From NCBI GenBank assembly GCA_012838995.1, contig DUOD01000024.1:1-64000 (forward strand): DNA of 64,000 nucleotides, given 5' to 3'. The notes under the pieces are model-generated. The model saw only the letters and a list, made by a program, of their open reading frames with translations, made no database searches and was not told the DNA's origin. This stretch comes from Clostridiales bacterium. GTDB taxonomy: Bacteria > Bacillota > Clostridia > DUOD01. The translations under genes and the position numbers were made by a program. How positions within the stretch are numbered: position 1 is the first letter of the stretch; each line of letters opens with the position of its first letter. Of the stretch, positions 27,392 through 35,684 are shown one piece after another.

Positions 27392-28443
27392 TACATACCA
27401 CCGAATTCCTTAATGTTTTTTTCCAGTATCTTTTGTTCCAGATCGTTAAAATCGTAGTTTCTTTGGGGAAAATTATGGAATTTATTTTTATTCCCACTTG
27501 GCTGCTTGCGCAACTTGTTGGTTTTGTATTCCTCTCTGAATTTGGCTATGGCCTTTTCACAATCGGCCAGTGTCTTAACCCCCTCCCGTTTCCAATATTC
27601 CAGTATGGAATCCACATAGGGGAAACTGGGTTCGGGTATATTTATGGTCATTTCGCAGGCTTTTAGCACCACCTCAATGGGCAGAGCCCAGGTTTTGAGC
27701 CATTTATCCATATACTCCTTTTCATATTTTGAAGGATTCCTGTAAAAGCCCAGTGAGTTCATTATCTTCTTATAATGACCCTTGCTGTCCTCGTATTGTT
27801 TTATATGTTGTTCTATTTTATCTATTGTATTAATGCCCTTATCCGACCACTCCACCGCCACCTTTTCAATATACCTGATGTCTCGCTTACCTATCTGGAC
27901 ACAATATTCAAGGAGCATGATGATGGCTTCTATGGGCAGGCGTAGCCAGTCGTAGAAGCTGAATATGGTATTGGTGTCGTTGTAACTTAAGGGCCGGGCC
28001 AGTTTTTCTTCGGCTATACGAAAGAGCAGCTTTATTTCTTCGCAATTTTTTATGTAAAGGTCGATTTCCTCCGGTGAATAAACCGGTTTTTTTCTTCTTT
28101 TTTTGGATAGGGTAACATTTTGGTCCTTGCCCGCTATTTGGCCGGGACATTGGAATTGTATATTATAGGCATCGTTCTCTTGGGAGGGTTTGTCCATGGT
28201 TACTATCCCTGTCTTTTCCCAATATTTCCATGCCTTAATCACGTCGGATTCCAGCATGTCGAGATGCCGGGCAATAACCTCGCTGGACAGAATGCTGTTG
28301 CCCTGGTAGCATTGGCATAATGCATATAGGTATACTTTTATAAACTCGCCGTTTGCACCGGCCATGAAGTTGTTTATAAAACTGTTGTCCACCGGCGTTA
28401 TGCCGCTGACACCGCTCGGCAGGCTAAAGGACAAAATTGCCAT
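27391..28443 (-). CDS. DnaD-like primosome protein with two DnaD/DnaB_2 domains
   Basis: A 350-aa protein with an N-terminal winged-helix-like part (about 20-95, VIARHLDMLESDVIKAWKYWEKTG). Two DDBH2-type repeats follow, at about 145-215 (YIEKVAVEW motif) and 235-300 (YVDSILEYW motif). These YxxxIxxxW motifs bind ssDNA in DnaD. It is coupled to the loader gene, as Bacillus dnaB-dnaI are. It should remodel origin DNA and recruit the loader. Confidence 0.92.
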   Translation of the reverse strand: MAILSFSLPSGVSGITPVDNSFINNFMAGANGEFIKVYLYALCQCYQGNSILSSEVIARHLDMLESDVIKAWKYWEKTGIVTMDKPSQENDAYNIQFQCPGQIAGKDQNVTLSKKRRKKPVYSPEEIDLYIKNCEEIKLLFRIAEEKLARPLSYNDTNTIFSFYDWLRLPIEAIIMLLEYCVQIGKRDIRYIEKVAVEWSDKGINTIDKIEQHIKQYEDSKGHYKKIMNSLGFYRNPSKYEKEYMDKWLKTWALPIEVVLKACEMTINIPEPSFPYVDSILEYWKREGVKTLADCEKAIAKFREEYKTNKLRKQPSGNKNKFHNFPQRNYDFNDLEQKILEKNIKEFGGM

Positions 28444-28496
28444 GGGAAATTTCCTTTCATGAAATTAATCTAAAAAGTACCCTTGGTTATGTTTAT

Positions 28497-28526
28497 ATAA
28501 TACACCAAAAACATCATGGTTTTCAA
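28497..28526 (-). promoter_or_regulatory. promoter of the DnaD-loader operon
   Basis: On the minus strand TTGAAA, 18 bases, then TATTAT, about 55 bases before the DnaD-like start. Confidence 0.6.
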
Positions 28527-28649
28527 CGATGCTTTGGTCCAAAAAAGGTGCATAGATAGGATTACCTGCAAAGGAATGTATTATCCAATGAATGACAGCT
28601 CCGACAGGCCGCGGTAGGTCGTCGTTTTTTGGTCACGGAAGGCGTGCCG

Positions 28650-29801
28650 TTAGAGGGCACGGCCAAAAACTATATTACCGGCTACCATGGTTAGCACCGG
28701 TTCAAGGTCCTCCTTTAAAATCACAATATCCGCCCTTTTACCTACCGCAAGGCTGCCGGTTATGTTATCGATACCCAGTGCCCTGGCCGGGGTCAGAGAG
28801 GCCATCTTTAGGGCTTTTTCCAAGGGCAGCCCGGTGAATTTCATTACATTTTTTACGGCCCGGATAAGGGTGAGGGTACTGCCGGCCAGGTTGCCTTCCT
28901 TTAGCCGGGCTATTCCGTTTTTCACATATGCCTTCTGGCCCCCCAGTTCATATTGTCCATCAGACAGGCCTGTTGCCATCATGGCATCGGTTACCAGTAT
29001 TGTTTTGTCTATGCCCTTAATTTTTATCACCATGTCCACCACGGCCGGATGGTTGTGGATTCCATCGGCGATAAGTTCCACATAAAAGGGCCCGGTCAGG
29101 GCAGCGCCTGCCGCAGAAGGGTCCCGGTGGTGTAGCGGCTTCATACCGTTAAAAATGTGGGTGATGGAAATAACGCCCCGCTTGGCGGTCGACATAACCA
29201 TGTCATAGTCGGCCCCGGTATGGCCGATGGATAGGCGAAGGCCCCTGGCCAGGGCGTGGTCCATAACCGCGGAGGCCTTTTCAAGTTCCGGGGCCATGGT
29301 CACGGAGATGTGGGCCTTGCCCATAATATCCGCTATGGCATCCACTTCGTCAATGCTGGGGGGTCTTATATATGCCCTGTTGTGGGCACCCCTGTACCTT
29401 TCATTGATAAAGGGGCCTTCTATATGAACGCCGGCTATTCGGGCACCCCTGCAGGGCTTGTAAATAAAGGCGGCTATTGCCTCTAAAGCCCTTTGTAATC
29501 TTATAGGCGAGTCTGTCATGGTGGTGGGCAGCAAAGCGGTGACGCCCCTGGATGCTGCAAAGGCGGCAATGGTTTCGAGAGATATGCGGGTACCGTCCAT
29601 GGTGTCACAGCCCATACAGCCGTGGATATGGATGTCGATAAGACCGGGGGCGGCTATACAATCCCTAAATTGCAAAACCTGCTTATCTTCCTCGGGTATG
29701 TTACTTCCGATGTCTTGGATATATCCGTCCTTTATCAAAAGATTTCCCCGATTAATGGCGAAGTTTTGATCTATATATTTAATATCTTTAAAAAGAAGTA
29801 T
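28650..29801 (-). CDS. nagA: N-acetylglucosamine-6-phosphate deacetylase, apparent ATA start
   Basis: NagA deacetylates GlcNAc-6-P to GlcN-6-P, the substrate of NagB encoded nearby. Metal/substrate motifs: DIHIHG, HIEGPF, GHTGADYD, THIFNGM, and LVTDAM with the catalytic Asp. The track starts at an internal TTG (29738) with no SD and would lose the first beta-strands. The same frame is open upstream and encodes a normal NagA N-terminus (LLFKDIKYIDQNFAINRG), but no ATG, GTG, TTG or CTG occurs before the TGA at 29817-29819. The best start is ATA at 29801-29799, nine bases after GGGAG, giving 383 aa, a normal length. Confidence 0.9.
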   Translation of the reverse strand: MLLFKDIKYIDQNFAINRGNLLIKDGYIQDIGSNIPEEDKQVLQFRDCIAAPGLIDIHIHGCMGCDTMDGTRISLETIAAFAASRGVTALLPTTMTDSPIRLQRALEAIAAFIYKPCRGARIAGVHIEGPFINERYRGAHNRAYIRPPSIDEVDAIADIMGKAHISVTMAPELEKASAVMDHALARGLRLSIGHTGADYDMVMSTAKRGVISITHIFNGMKPLHHRDPSAAGAALTGPFYVELIADGIHNHPAVVDMVIKIKGIDKTILVTDAMMATGLSDGQYELGGQKAYVKNGIARLKEGNLAGSTLTLIRAVKNVMKFTGLPLEKALKMASLTPARALGIDNITGSLAVGKRADIVILKEDLEPVLTMVAGNIVFGRAL

Positions 29802-30192
29802 GGTCGTCCACTCCCGTCATTGTTTTTTATCCCAAAATGCAAACTTTATGGCCGGGCCGGCCGGACTGTAAAAAAGAGTTGTGTCGCAAGTATCGTGTAT
29901 AAAGATATGGCTGCTGATAATTATCACACCACCCAAATCCCTAACTCCTTTTTCTTGACAGGCTGAAAAAATGTCCGTCAAAAATATTTTACCATAATTA
30001 TCAACACACTATATGGAGACTTTAAGGAGGGAGCCTATCCTTTTTATATATTCATTAAGCTGTTTGGCGCAAGGAATAGGGTGTTAAACATTACGTCGCA
30101 TGTTCCAAAAAATACCTGGTATTTATTCGAAAAAAAAATCTTCCAATAGCCGGCGATGTGGTGTAAAATAATGGTTAGAAGGGGGTCAAATC
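29802..30192. other. nagA-araD divergent intergenic region
   Basis: About 390 bases between divergent genes. It contains a 15-bp palindrome AAATACC-T-GGTATTT (30110-30124), listed separately, and a candidate araD promoter TTCCAA-17-TAAAAT (30141-30169). No ORF is convincing. Confidence 0.45.
30110..30124. promoter_or_regulatory. candidate operator upstream of araD-nagB
   Basis: A perfect inverted repeat AAATACC/GGTATTT around one T, about 17 bases before the possible araD -35. The regulator is unknown; it does not match the AraR or DasR/NagR consensus I know. Confidence 0.35.
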
Positions 30193-30882
30193 ATGCTTGA
30201 ACAACTTAAGGAAGAAGTCTTATTGGCCAATTTGGAGCTGCCTAAACATAAACTGGTTACTTATACGTGGGGAAATGTAAGCGGTATAGACAGGCAATCA
30301 GGGTTGGTGGTTATAAAGCCCAGTGGGGTGGCCTATGAATGCATGAAGGCCGAGCATATGGTGGTGGTGGATTTACAGGGTAATAAGGTAGAGGGCGACC
30401 TAAACCCTTCTTCAGACACGCCTACCCACCTGGTGCTGTACAATAACTTCCCGGAAATAGGGGGGATAGTCCATACCCACTCAACCTGGGCTACCAGCTG
30501 GGCTCAGGCGGGCATGGCCATTCCGGCCTTAGGCACCACCCACGCCGATTATTTTTATGGTGAAATACCTTGTACCCGTGGATTAAGGCCGGACGAGATA
30601 AAGGATTCGTACGAAAAACATACCGGGGACGTAATAGTCGAAACCTTTGCCGGCAAAAATCCCCTTTATAATCCAGGAGTTTTGGTGAAAAACCACGGCC
30701 CTTTTACATGGGGCCCGGACCCCCAGGAGGCTGTTCATAATGCAGTGGTTTTGGAAGAAGTGGCCAGGATGGCTTTTAATACTATGGTGTTGAACAATCG
30801 GGTGGCTGCCATTGACCGGGTATTATTGGACAAACACTTTTTAAGAAAACACGGACCGGGGGCGTATTACGGACAAAGGTAG
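30193..30882 (+). CDS. araD: L-ribulose-5-phosphate 4-epimerase
   Basis: A 229-aa class II aldolase-fold zinc enzyme interconverting L-ribulose-5-P and D-xylulose-5-P. Motifs: WGNVSGIDR near 26, KPSGVAYE near 47, the zinc ligands [12 protein letters not shown] (near 95-97) and a distal NHGPFTWG (near 170). The length matches AraD. GAAGGGGG precedes the ATG. It stands beside nagB rather than other arabinose genes, so pentose input could come from elsewhere. Confidence 0.93.
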   Translation: MLEQLKEEVLLANLELPKHKLVTYTWGNVSGIDRQSGLVVIKPSGVAYECMKAEHMVVVDLQGNKVEGDLNPSSDTPTHLVLYNNFPEIGGIVHTHSTWATSWAQAGMAIPALGTTHADYFYGEIPCTRGLRPDEIKDSYEKHTGDVIVETFAGKNPLYNPGVLVKNHGPFTWGPDPQEAVHNAVVLEEVARMAFNTMVLNNRVAAIDRVLLDKHFLRKHGPGAYYGQR

Positions 30883-30935
30883 TTATAAATCTTTTCATCC
30901 ACTCGCTATACTTAAAAAAATAAGGAGGATGATTT

Positions 30936-31685
30936 ATGAAAATTATTATCAAGGAAACCTATGATGATGTTAGCAAAGTAGCAGCTGACATGGTGGAAGA
31001 ACAAATCGTGAAAAAACCCGAGACGGTACTGAATCTGGCAACGGGTAGCACCCCGCTGGGGCTGTACAGTCAACTGGTGACCAGGTACCGGGAAAAAGGC
31101 CTGGATTTTTCCAAGGTAACCACCTTTAACCTGGATGAATACCTGGGCTTAACCCCGGATCATGAGCAAAGTTATAGGTATTTTATGGAGGATAACCTCT
31201 TTAAGCATATAAATATAAATCCGTCGAATATAAATTTCCTGCGGGGCGACTGCTCGGACATAGAAGCCCATTGCCGAGAATATGAAGAAAAGATACGGCA
31301 ATCGGGAGGTATAGACCTTGAGATCCTAGGCATGGGCCATAACGGTCATATAGGCTTTAACGAGCCGGGAGCATCCTTTGACAGCATAACCCGTTGTGTG
31401 GACCTTACGGAAAGTACCATCCAAGCAAATGCGCGATTTTTCGAAAAAATAGATGATGTACCCCGTAAGGCTTTGTCCATGGGTATTAAGACCATTATGA
31501 GGGCAAAAAAGATAATACTTATAGTAACGGGCAGGGCCAAGGCCGAGACGGTGCATAAAGCCCTTTTCGGCAGGATAACCGCCGATGTGCCGGCTTCTGT
31601 ATTGCAGCTTCATCCCAATGCATGGGTATTGCTGGATAAGGAAGCGGCTTCCTTAATTGATGAAAAAGAATTAAGCATGGCTTAA
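30936..31685 (+). CDS. nagB: glucosamine-6-phosphate deaminase
   Basis: A 249-aa isomerase-deaminase converting GlcN-6-P to fructose-6-P and ammonia. Motifs: LATGSTPLGLY (near 35), FNLDEYLGL (near 67, catalytic Asp) and LGMGHNGHIGFNEPG (near 130-143, catalytic His). AAGGAGGATG lies before the ATG. It is 53 bases after araD. With nagA divergent 1 kb away, both cytosolic steps of GlcNAc-6-P use are present. Confidence 0.97.
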   Translation: MKIIIKETYDDVSKVAADMVEEQIVKKPETVLNLATGSTPLGLYSQLVTRYREKGLDFSKVTTFNLDEYLGLTPDHEQSYRYFMEDNLFKHININPSNINFLRGDCSDIEAHCREYEEKIRQSGGIDLEILGMGHNGHIGFNEPGASFDSITRCVDLTESTIQANARFFEKIDDVPRKALSMGIKTIMRAKKIILIVTGRAKAETVHKALFGRITADVPASVLQLHPNAWVLLDKEAASLIDEKELSMA

Positions 31686-31842
31686 ACATATAATAATCAG
31701 TTTAGTCATAAAATAAAAATGTATCAGATAAAAGCATTTTGGACAAGGGAAAAATGTATAACATTAGAGCTGTGAGGATGAGGCCAAATACTGAAGGAAA
31801 ACAGGCTGCCTTCGGCCCATTGGATAAACAACAAAAATTACC

Positions 31843-31871
31843 TTGATAAAAAAATTATTAAAGTGTATTAT
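31843..31871 (+). promoter_or_regulatory. promoter of the DUF1858 gene
   Basis: TTGATA, 17 bases, TATTAT, about 30 bases before the start. Confidence 0.65.
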
Positions 31872-31902
31872 AGATACAAATTGAATTTTAGGAGGATAAG
31901 AA

Positions 31903-32109
31903 ATGTCAAAAGTAACTAAGGATATGACCATATCCCAGGTACTAATGATGGATAAAGGTACCGCCTCGATTTTTATGAACCACGGCATGTATTGTCTTGG
32001 ATGCCCTTCGGCAAGCGGTGAAAGCATACAGGATGCTTGTGCCGTTCATGGAATAGACGTCGATACTCTAATAAAGGACTTGAACGAATATCTTGAAAAG
32101 GGTGAATAG
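31903..32109 (+). CDS. DUF1858 small protein
   Basis: A 68-aa protein of the DUF1858 family: KVTKDMTISQVL ... FMNHGMYCLGCPSASGESI. The CLGC pair near residues 33-36 could bind metal or act in redox chemistry. The domain is also found at the ends of hybrid-cluster and other redox proteins; its role is unknown. It is a single-gene unit, with GGAGGATAAG before the ATG and a terminator behind. Confidence 0.9.
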   Translation: MSKVTKDMTISQVLMMDKGTASIFMNHGMYCLGCPSASGESIQDACAVHGIDVDTLIKDLNEYLEKGE

Positions 32110-32124
32110 ACGCAAACCGAATAC

Positions 32125-32154
32125 AAAGGCAGCCTTAAGGCTGCCTTTTATTTT
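32125..32154 (+). terminator. terminator after the DUF1858 gene
   Basis: AAAGGCAGCC-TTAA-GGCTGCCTTT perfect 10-bp stem with a TATTTT tail. Confidence 0.9.
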
Positions 32155-32301
32155 CGGTTTGTAAGTTTACCGGCTATTAAGAGGAAGACGGGAATTTTAT
32201 TAAATGCTCCGGTGTATGATGCTATTATCAAATGGGGTATGATGTTAGTATAACTAAAGATTTTAAATATTTCCCCGAAATTTGGGAGGCGGAGGATATT
32301 T

Positions 32302-33690
32302 ATGAATAAAACAAAGTATGATGTTATCATAATCGGTGGCGGACCTGCCGGCATATTTACGGCCCTTGAACTGGTAAAGCATAACGATAATCTGGACATA
32401 TTATTACTGGAAAAGGGTTTGGATATAGAAAAGAGAAAATGTCCCATTGATAACGGTACTGACAGGTGCATTCATTGTCCTTGCTGCTCCGTTGTTACCG
32501 GGTGGGGCGGTGCAGGGGCTTTCAGCGACGGTAAGTTTACCATGACCGCAGAATTCGGCGGCATACTGGGCGAATATATTTCTCAGAAAAGGCTGCTGGA
32601 CCTGATAGATTATGTGGATAAAGTATATGTAAGTTTTGGGGCAACTACTAAGGTACACGGTACAGATGAACAAAGGGTGGCGGATATCCAAAAAAAGGCT
32701 GCGGCCGCCGACCTAAAACTGGTACCGGCTGTAATTAAGCATTTGGGTACCGATAAATGTTATGAAGTACTGAAAAAGATGCAGCTTTATCTGCAGGATC
32801 TAATAGAAATAAGAACTTGTACCTTTGTGGAAGATATATTGGTTGAAAACGACAGGGTAAAGGGCGTCAGAATAAAGGGCGGTCAGGAAATCTATGGAGA
32901 TTATGTGGTAGCCATGCCCGGCCGGGAGGGGGCCGAATGGTTTTATAACCAGACCGCCAAACTGGGTCTTAAAACGGTAAACAATCCTATTGACATAGGC
33001 GTCAGGGTAGAAGTGCCTGCAGTGGTGATGAAGGATCTGACCGATGTGGTCTATGAATCCAAGCTGATTTATTATACCAAATGCTTTGATGACATGGTAA
33101 GGACCTTTTGTATGAATCCATACGGTCAAGTGGTCATTGAAAACAATAACGGCCTTAAGACGGTTAACGGTCATAGTTTTTCCGATAAAAAGACGGAAAA
33201 TACTAACTTTGCCCTGTTGGTAAGCAAGGAATTCACCCAACCCTTTAAATCGCCCATAGCGTACGGTAAATATATTGCCACCTTGGCCAATATGCTGGGC
33301 GAGGGGGTTATAATTCAGCGGTTGGGGGATTTATTGAAGGGAAGGAGATCTACTCCTGAACGGATTAAAAAATGTTTGACGGTACCCACCTTAAAGGATG
33401 CAACCCCGGGGGATTTAAGCCTGGTACTGCCTTACAGGCATCTTCAGAACATTATAGAAATGCTGGAGGCCCTGGATAAGGTGGCGCCGGGTGTTTATTC
33501 GAGAAACACTCTGCTCTACGGTGTGGAAGTAAAGTTTTATTCGGCCAGGGTGGAAGTGGATGAAAGGCTGGAAACAAGGATACGCAATCTCTTTGCCGCC
33601 GGTGACGGTGCAGGCATCACCAGGGGGCTGGCCCAGGCGTCGGTATCCGGCGTGGTTGTGGCAAATGAAATTTTAAACAGAATGGGCTAG
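32302..33690 (+). CDS. FAD-dependent dehydrogenase (COG2509-like)
   Basis: A 462-aa flavoprotein. The Rossmann dinucleotide-binding site is IIGGGPAGIFTALEL (near residue 11). It is followed by a Cys-rich CIHCPCCSVVTGWGGAGAFSDGK segment (near 57-78) typical of this uncharacterised dehydrogenase family. The C-terminal FAD site is LFAAGDGAGITRGLAQA (near 433). The substrate is unknown; the family is widespread in anaerobes. GGGAGGCGGAGG precedes the ATG. It appears monocistronic. Confidence 0.88.
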   Translation: MNKTKYDVIIIGGGPAGIFTALELVKHNDNLDILLLEKGLDIEKRKCPIDNGTDRCIHCPCCSVVTGWGGAGAFSDGKFTMTAEFGGILGEYISQKRLLDLIDYVDKVYVSFGATTKVHGTDEQRVADIQKKAAAADLKLVPAVIKHLGTDKCYEVLKKMQLYLQDLIEIRTCTFVEDILVENDRVKGVRIKGGQEIYGDYVVAMPGREGAEWFYNQTAKLGLKTVNNPIDIGVRVEVPAVVMKDLTDVVYESKLIYYTKCFDDMVRTFCMNPYGQVVIENNNGLKTVNGHSFSDKKTENTNFALLVSKEFTQPFKSPIAYGKYIATLANMLGEGVIIQRLGDLLKGRRSTPERIKKCLTVPTLKDATPGDLSLVLPYRHLQNIIEMLEALDKVAPGVYSRNTLLYGVEVKFYSARVEVDERLETRIRNLFAAGDGAGITRGLAQASVSGVVVANEILNRMG

Positions 33691-34169
33691 AAACATAGAA
33701 AGGTATGCCGTCGGATTTAACGAAGGGTATGTTTCCATATAACTCACCTTAAGCGCCTTAAAAGGTTTTGGCCGGCCTACTTTTACTTGGCACGGGTGTA
33801 CAACTTCTTATAAAGGAATTTTTCAGTGGGAAATTAGAGAGCCGGTTTGGAAAAGGCCATGGGTGCACAACCCCTATGAAGAAATTTCCCGCCCGGGCAA
33901 AGGAGTCTTGTCCATATGGGAAGGGACTGAAGTATAGGCGCTGCTAATCTATAAAGACTTTAAACGTTTGCCCAACAAAGCTTAAAAAAAAGCTTAAAAA
34001 TATATAAATAAGACGAAAAGCTTCGGGGATTGCAGTTTTTATGACTACACGGAGCTAAACGGGATAACCAATGGTAAAAAAATATTTTTAAATAAAAGCA
34101 CAAATTTTGTTCTTACGGCATATGATGTTTTAGGAAAGTGTGTGCTTTTATTTTTTTTGGGGTGATTAT
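33691..34169 (+). other. gene-free region with inverted repeats, possible structured RNA leader
   Basis: About 480 bases without a credible ORF. Visible structure: a roughly 30-base imperfect direct repeat (near 33794 and 33860, beginning GGGTG(T/C)ACAAC); a hairpin AGCTTCG/CGGAGCT at 34019-34056; then a strong terminator directly before a short membrane ORF. This is the layout of an attenuated leader. I cannot match it to a known riboswitch or ncRNA class. Confidence 0.4.
34090..34158 (+). terminator. terminator or attenuator before the 33-aa ORF
   Basis: AAATAAAAGCACA pairs perfectly over 13 bp with TGTGCTTTTATTT around a 38-base loop, followed by TTTTT. The U-tract abuts the GGGGTGAT SD of the next ORF, which suggests conditional termination. 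Confidence 0.7.
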
Positions 34170-34271
34170 ATGGGGTGGGTGTTTAAGAAATATATCATTT
34201 TAACATTGATTATTGCCGTTATAATAATAATACCCGTACTCATCATAATAAGTAGGATAAATCTTTCTTAA
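34170..34271 (+). CDS. 33-aa predicted single-span membrane peptide
   Basis: Too short for the ORF track. ATG at 34170 follows GGGGTGAT by four bases and opens MGWVFKKYIILTLIIAVIII, continuing hydrophobic to IIISRINLS. One membrane helix has a basic KK flank on its N side and an Arg at the C side. The SD, composition and terminator just upstream make translation plausible, but there is no homology I can name. Confidence 0.5.
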   Translation: MGWVFKKYIILTLIIAVIIIIPVLIIISRINLS

Positions 34272-34299
34272 TTTTCGCGGAATTCTTGATATAATATTG

Positions 34300-34328
34300 T
34301 TGACATAAGAAATCAGATATAGTATCAT
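34300..34328 (+). promoter_or_regulatory. tRNA cluster promoter
   Basis: Perfect TTGACA, 17 bases, TATCAT, about 33 bases before tRNA-Lys. Confidence 0.75.
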
Positions 34329-34360
34329 AATGAACTGTAACGGGTACGTTTTTGTCTCCT

Positions 34361-34436
34361 GACCCATTAGCTCAGTTGGTAGAGCACTTGACTTTTAATC
34401 AAGGAGTCCGGCGTTCGAATCGCCGATGGGTCACCA
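34361..34436 (+). tRNA. tRNA-Lys (TTT)
   Basis: Acceptor GACCCAT/ATGGGTC, D-arm AGCTCAGTTGGTAGAGC, anticodon loop ACTTTTAAT with TTT, T-arm GGCGTTCGAATCGCC, encoded CCA. Confidence 0.97.
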
Positions 34437-34440
34437 TTGT

Positions 34441-34515
34441 GGCCCCTTGGTCAAGTGGTTAAGACACCGCCCTTTCACGGCGGTAACAGGGGTTCGAATC
34501 CCCTAGGGGTCACCA
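34441..34515 (+). tRNA. tRNA-Glu (TTC)
   Basis: Acceptor GGCCCCT/AGGGGTC with one G-U pair, anticodon loop CTTTCAC with TTC, T-arm GGGGTTCGAATCCCC, encoded CCA. Four bases after tRNA-Lys. Confidence 0.97.
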
Positions 34516-34587
34516 TTTTATAAAAAATCGGATATCAGAAGTCAGATGTCCGCTTGAACTTGTTTCAAGTCTTTTACATCTGTAATA

Positions 34588-34664
34588 GGCCCAGTAGTTC
34601 AGTTGGTTAGAACGCCAGCCTGTCACGCTGGAGGTCGAGGGTTCGAGTCCCTTCTGGGTCGCCA
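34588..34664 (+). tRNA. tRNA-Asp (GTC)
   Basis: Acceptor GGCCCAG/CTGGGTC, anticodon loop CTGTCAC with GTC, T-arm GAGGGTTCGAGTCCCTT, encoded CCA. Confidence 0.97.
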
Positions 34665-34665
34665 C

Positions 34666-34741
34666 GCTGGTGTAGCTCAATTGGCAGAGCAGCTGATTTG
34701 TAATCAGCAGGTTGCGGGTTCGAGTCCCATCACCAGCTCCA
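34666..34741 (+). tRNA. tRNA-Thr (TGT)
   Basis: Acceptor GCTGGTG/CACCAGC, anticodon loop TTTGTAA with TGT, T-arm GCGGGTTCGAGTCCCAT, encoded CCA. One base separates it from tRNA-Asp. Confidence 0.97.
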
Positions 34742-34823
34742 AAACTGAATATAAGAATGAGGCGAATTGGGAATCATAAAGGCGGACATGTTATCCGATT
34801 TCTGATATCCTGTATTGAAACAC

Positions 34824-34908
34824 GGAGGGATACCCAAGTGGCCAAAGGGGGCAGACTGTAAATCTGTTGGCTCAGCCTTCGGTGGTTCGAATCCACCTCC
34901 CTCCACCA
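34824..34908 (+). tRNA. tRNA-Tyr (GTA)
   Basis: Class II tRNA with a long variable arm (TTGGCTCAGCCTTC). Acceptor GGAGGGA/TCCCTCC, anticodon loop CTGTAAA with GTA, encoded CCA. Confidence 0.97.
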
Positions 34909-35597
34909 TCAAATTTAAGTCTCACAATTTTTTTGCCTCAAAACCACAGTTATCATACAATCCTGTCTACTTTAAATGCGGTATTCTAATGCTTGGTAGA
35001 GCATTTTGCATCTTTAGCCGTTGCAAACTATTCCTTTGGGGAATTCGTATCCTTACCGAATTATAATATCTTGTTCCGTCGTCAAAGTTTTAATCTAGAT
35101 CATTGTAACATAACCTGGTAAAACTCTGTTTCATATGCCCGTTAAAGTCTATTTTATAAACTTAATAGGACAATCCAAATCATATCATGGGTTAAATGAA
35201 AGAATACTTCTTCGTACATGCCGTTATCGTTATCCTTTACAAACATTGAGATAAGTAAATGTAGAAAGAGTGGCTAAATTTTTATAAAATACAGAAAAAT
35301 CAATGGGAAAACGTCATCAAAGATTTAAAGGGAAAGTCTGGGCTTTAGCTTAACAAAGAATACGGGAATTGGTGGATAGAAGGCGGCCTTGCCATAGGAC
35401 GCTTTTTTCTTTGAAAAGTTTGTGCTTTTTGATGTGGTATCTTTTAAAATCGGTGTTATATTTAATGACGGCTGCTTTTTAACCCCGGAATTTTCCGCTG
35501 CGTTGGTAGCAGTCTTTTTGGCACAAGCTACCGGTTGGCCAATAGAGCTTGAAAATTTTATGCTGCGTAGGAGTGTCGTTTTTCCTTTTGCCCTACG
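34909..35597. other. gene-free region after the tRNA cluster
   Basis: About 690 bases with no credible intact gene. The 105-aa minus ORF here is doubtful. On the plus strand, 35335-35600 has two adjoining open frames that may be a degraded gene (see findings). Confidence 0.45.
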
Positions 35598-35626
35598 TTG
35601 AAGGGTTAAAAGTTTAAGTGTATAAT
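35598..35626 (+). promoter_or_regulatory. promoter of the PII-like/antiporter operon
   Basis: TTGAAG, 17 bases, TATAAT, about 60 bases before the start. Confidence 0.6.
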
Positions 35627-35684
35627 AAATATATAGTTCCAAATAGTTATATTATGATGGATATAATGTTTGGGAGTGAAGTTT

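Larger units (their letters stand above)
34530..34810. repeat. inverted short repeats flanking tRNA-Asp and tRNA-Thr
   Basis: GGATATCAGAAGTCAGATGTCCGC (34530-34553) reappears in inverted orientation, with an internal insertion, at 34782-34810 (GCGGACATGTTATCCGATTTCTGATATCC). The two copies bracket tRNA-Asp and tRNA-Thr. Confidence 0.55.

Noticed and set aside
29622-29966. 114-aa and 83-aa plus ORFs across nagA and its upstream region
   Set aside because: Antisense to the well-supported nagA N-terminus; no SD.
33691-33734. AAACATA/TATGTTT repeat after the FAD dehydrogenase, considered as a terminator
   Set aside because: Seven base pairs with a 30-base loop and no U-tract.
34815-35066. 83-aa plus ORF over tRNA-Tyr, and 34730-34912 minus ORF
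   Set aside because: Both read through the tRNA gene.
35325-35642. 105-aa minus-strand ORF after the tRNA cluster
   Set aside because: No SD, Lys/Ser/Thr-rich composition, no recognisable fold, and it lies over the plus-strand frames that look more protein-like.
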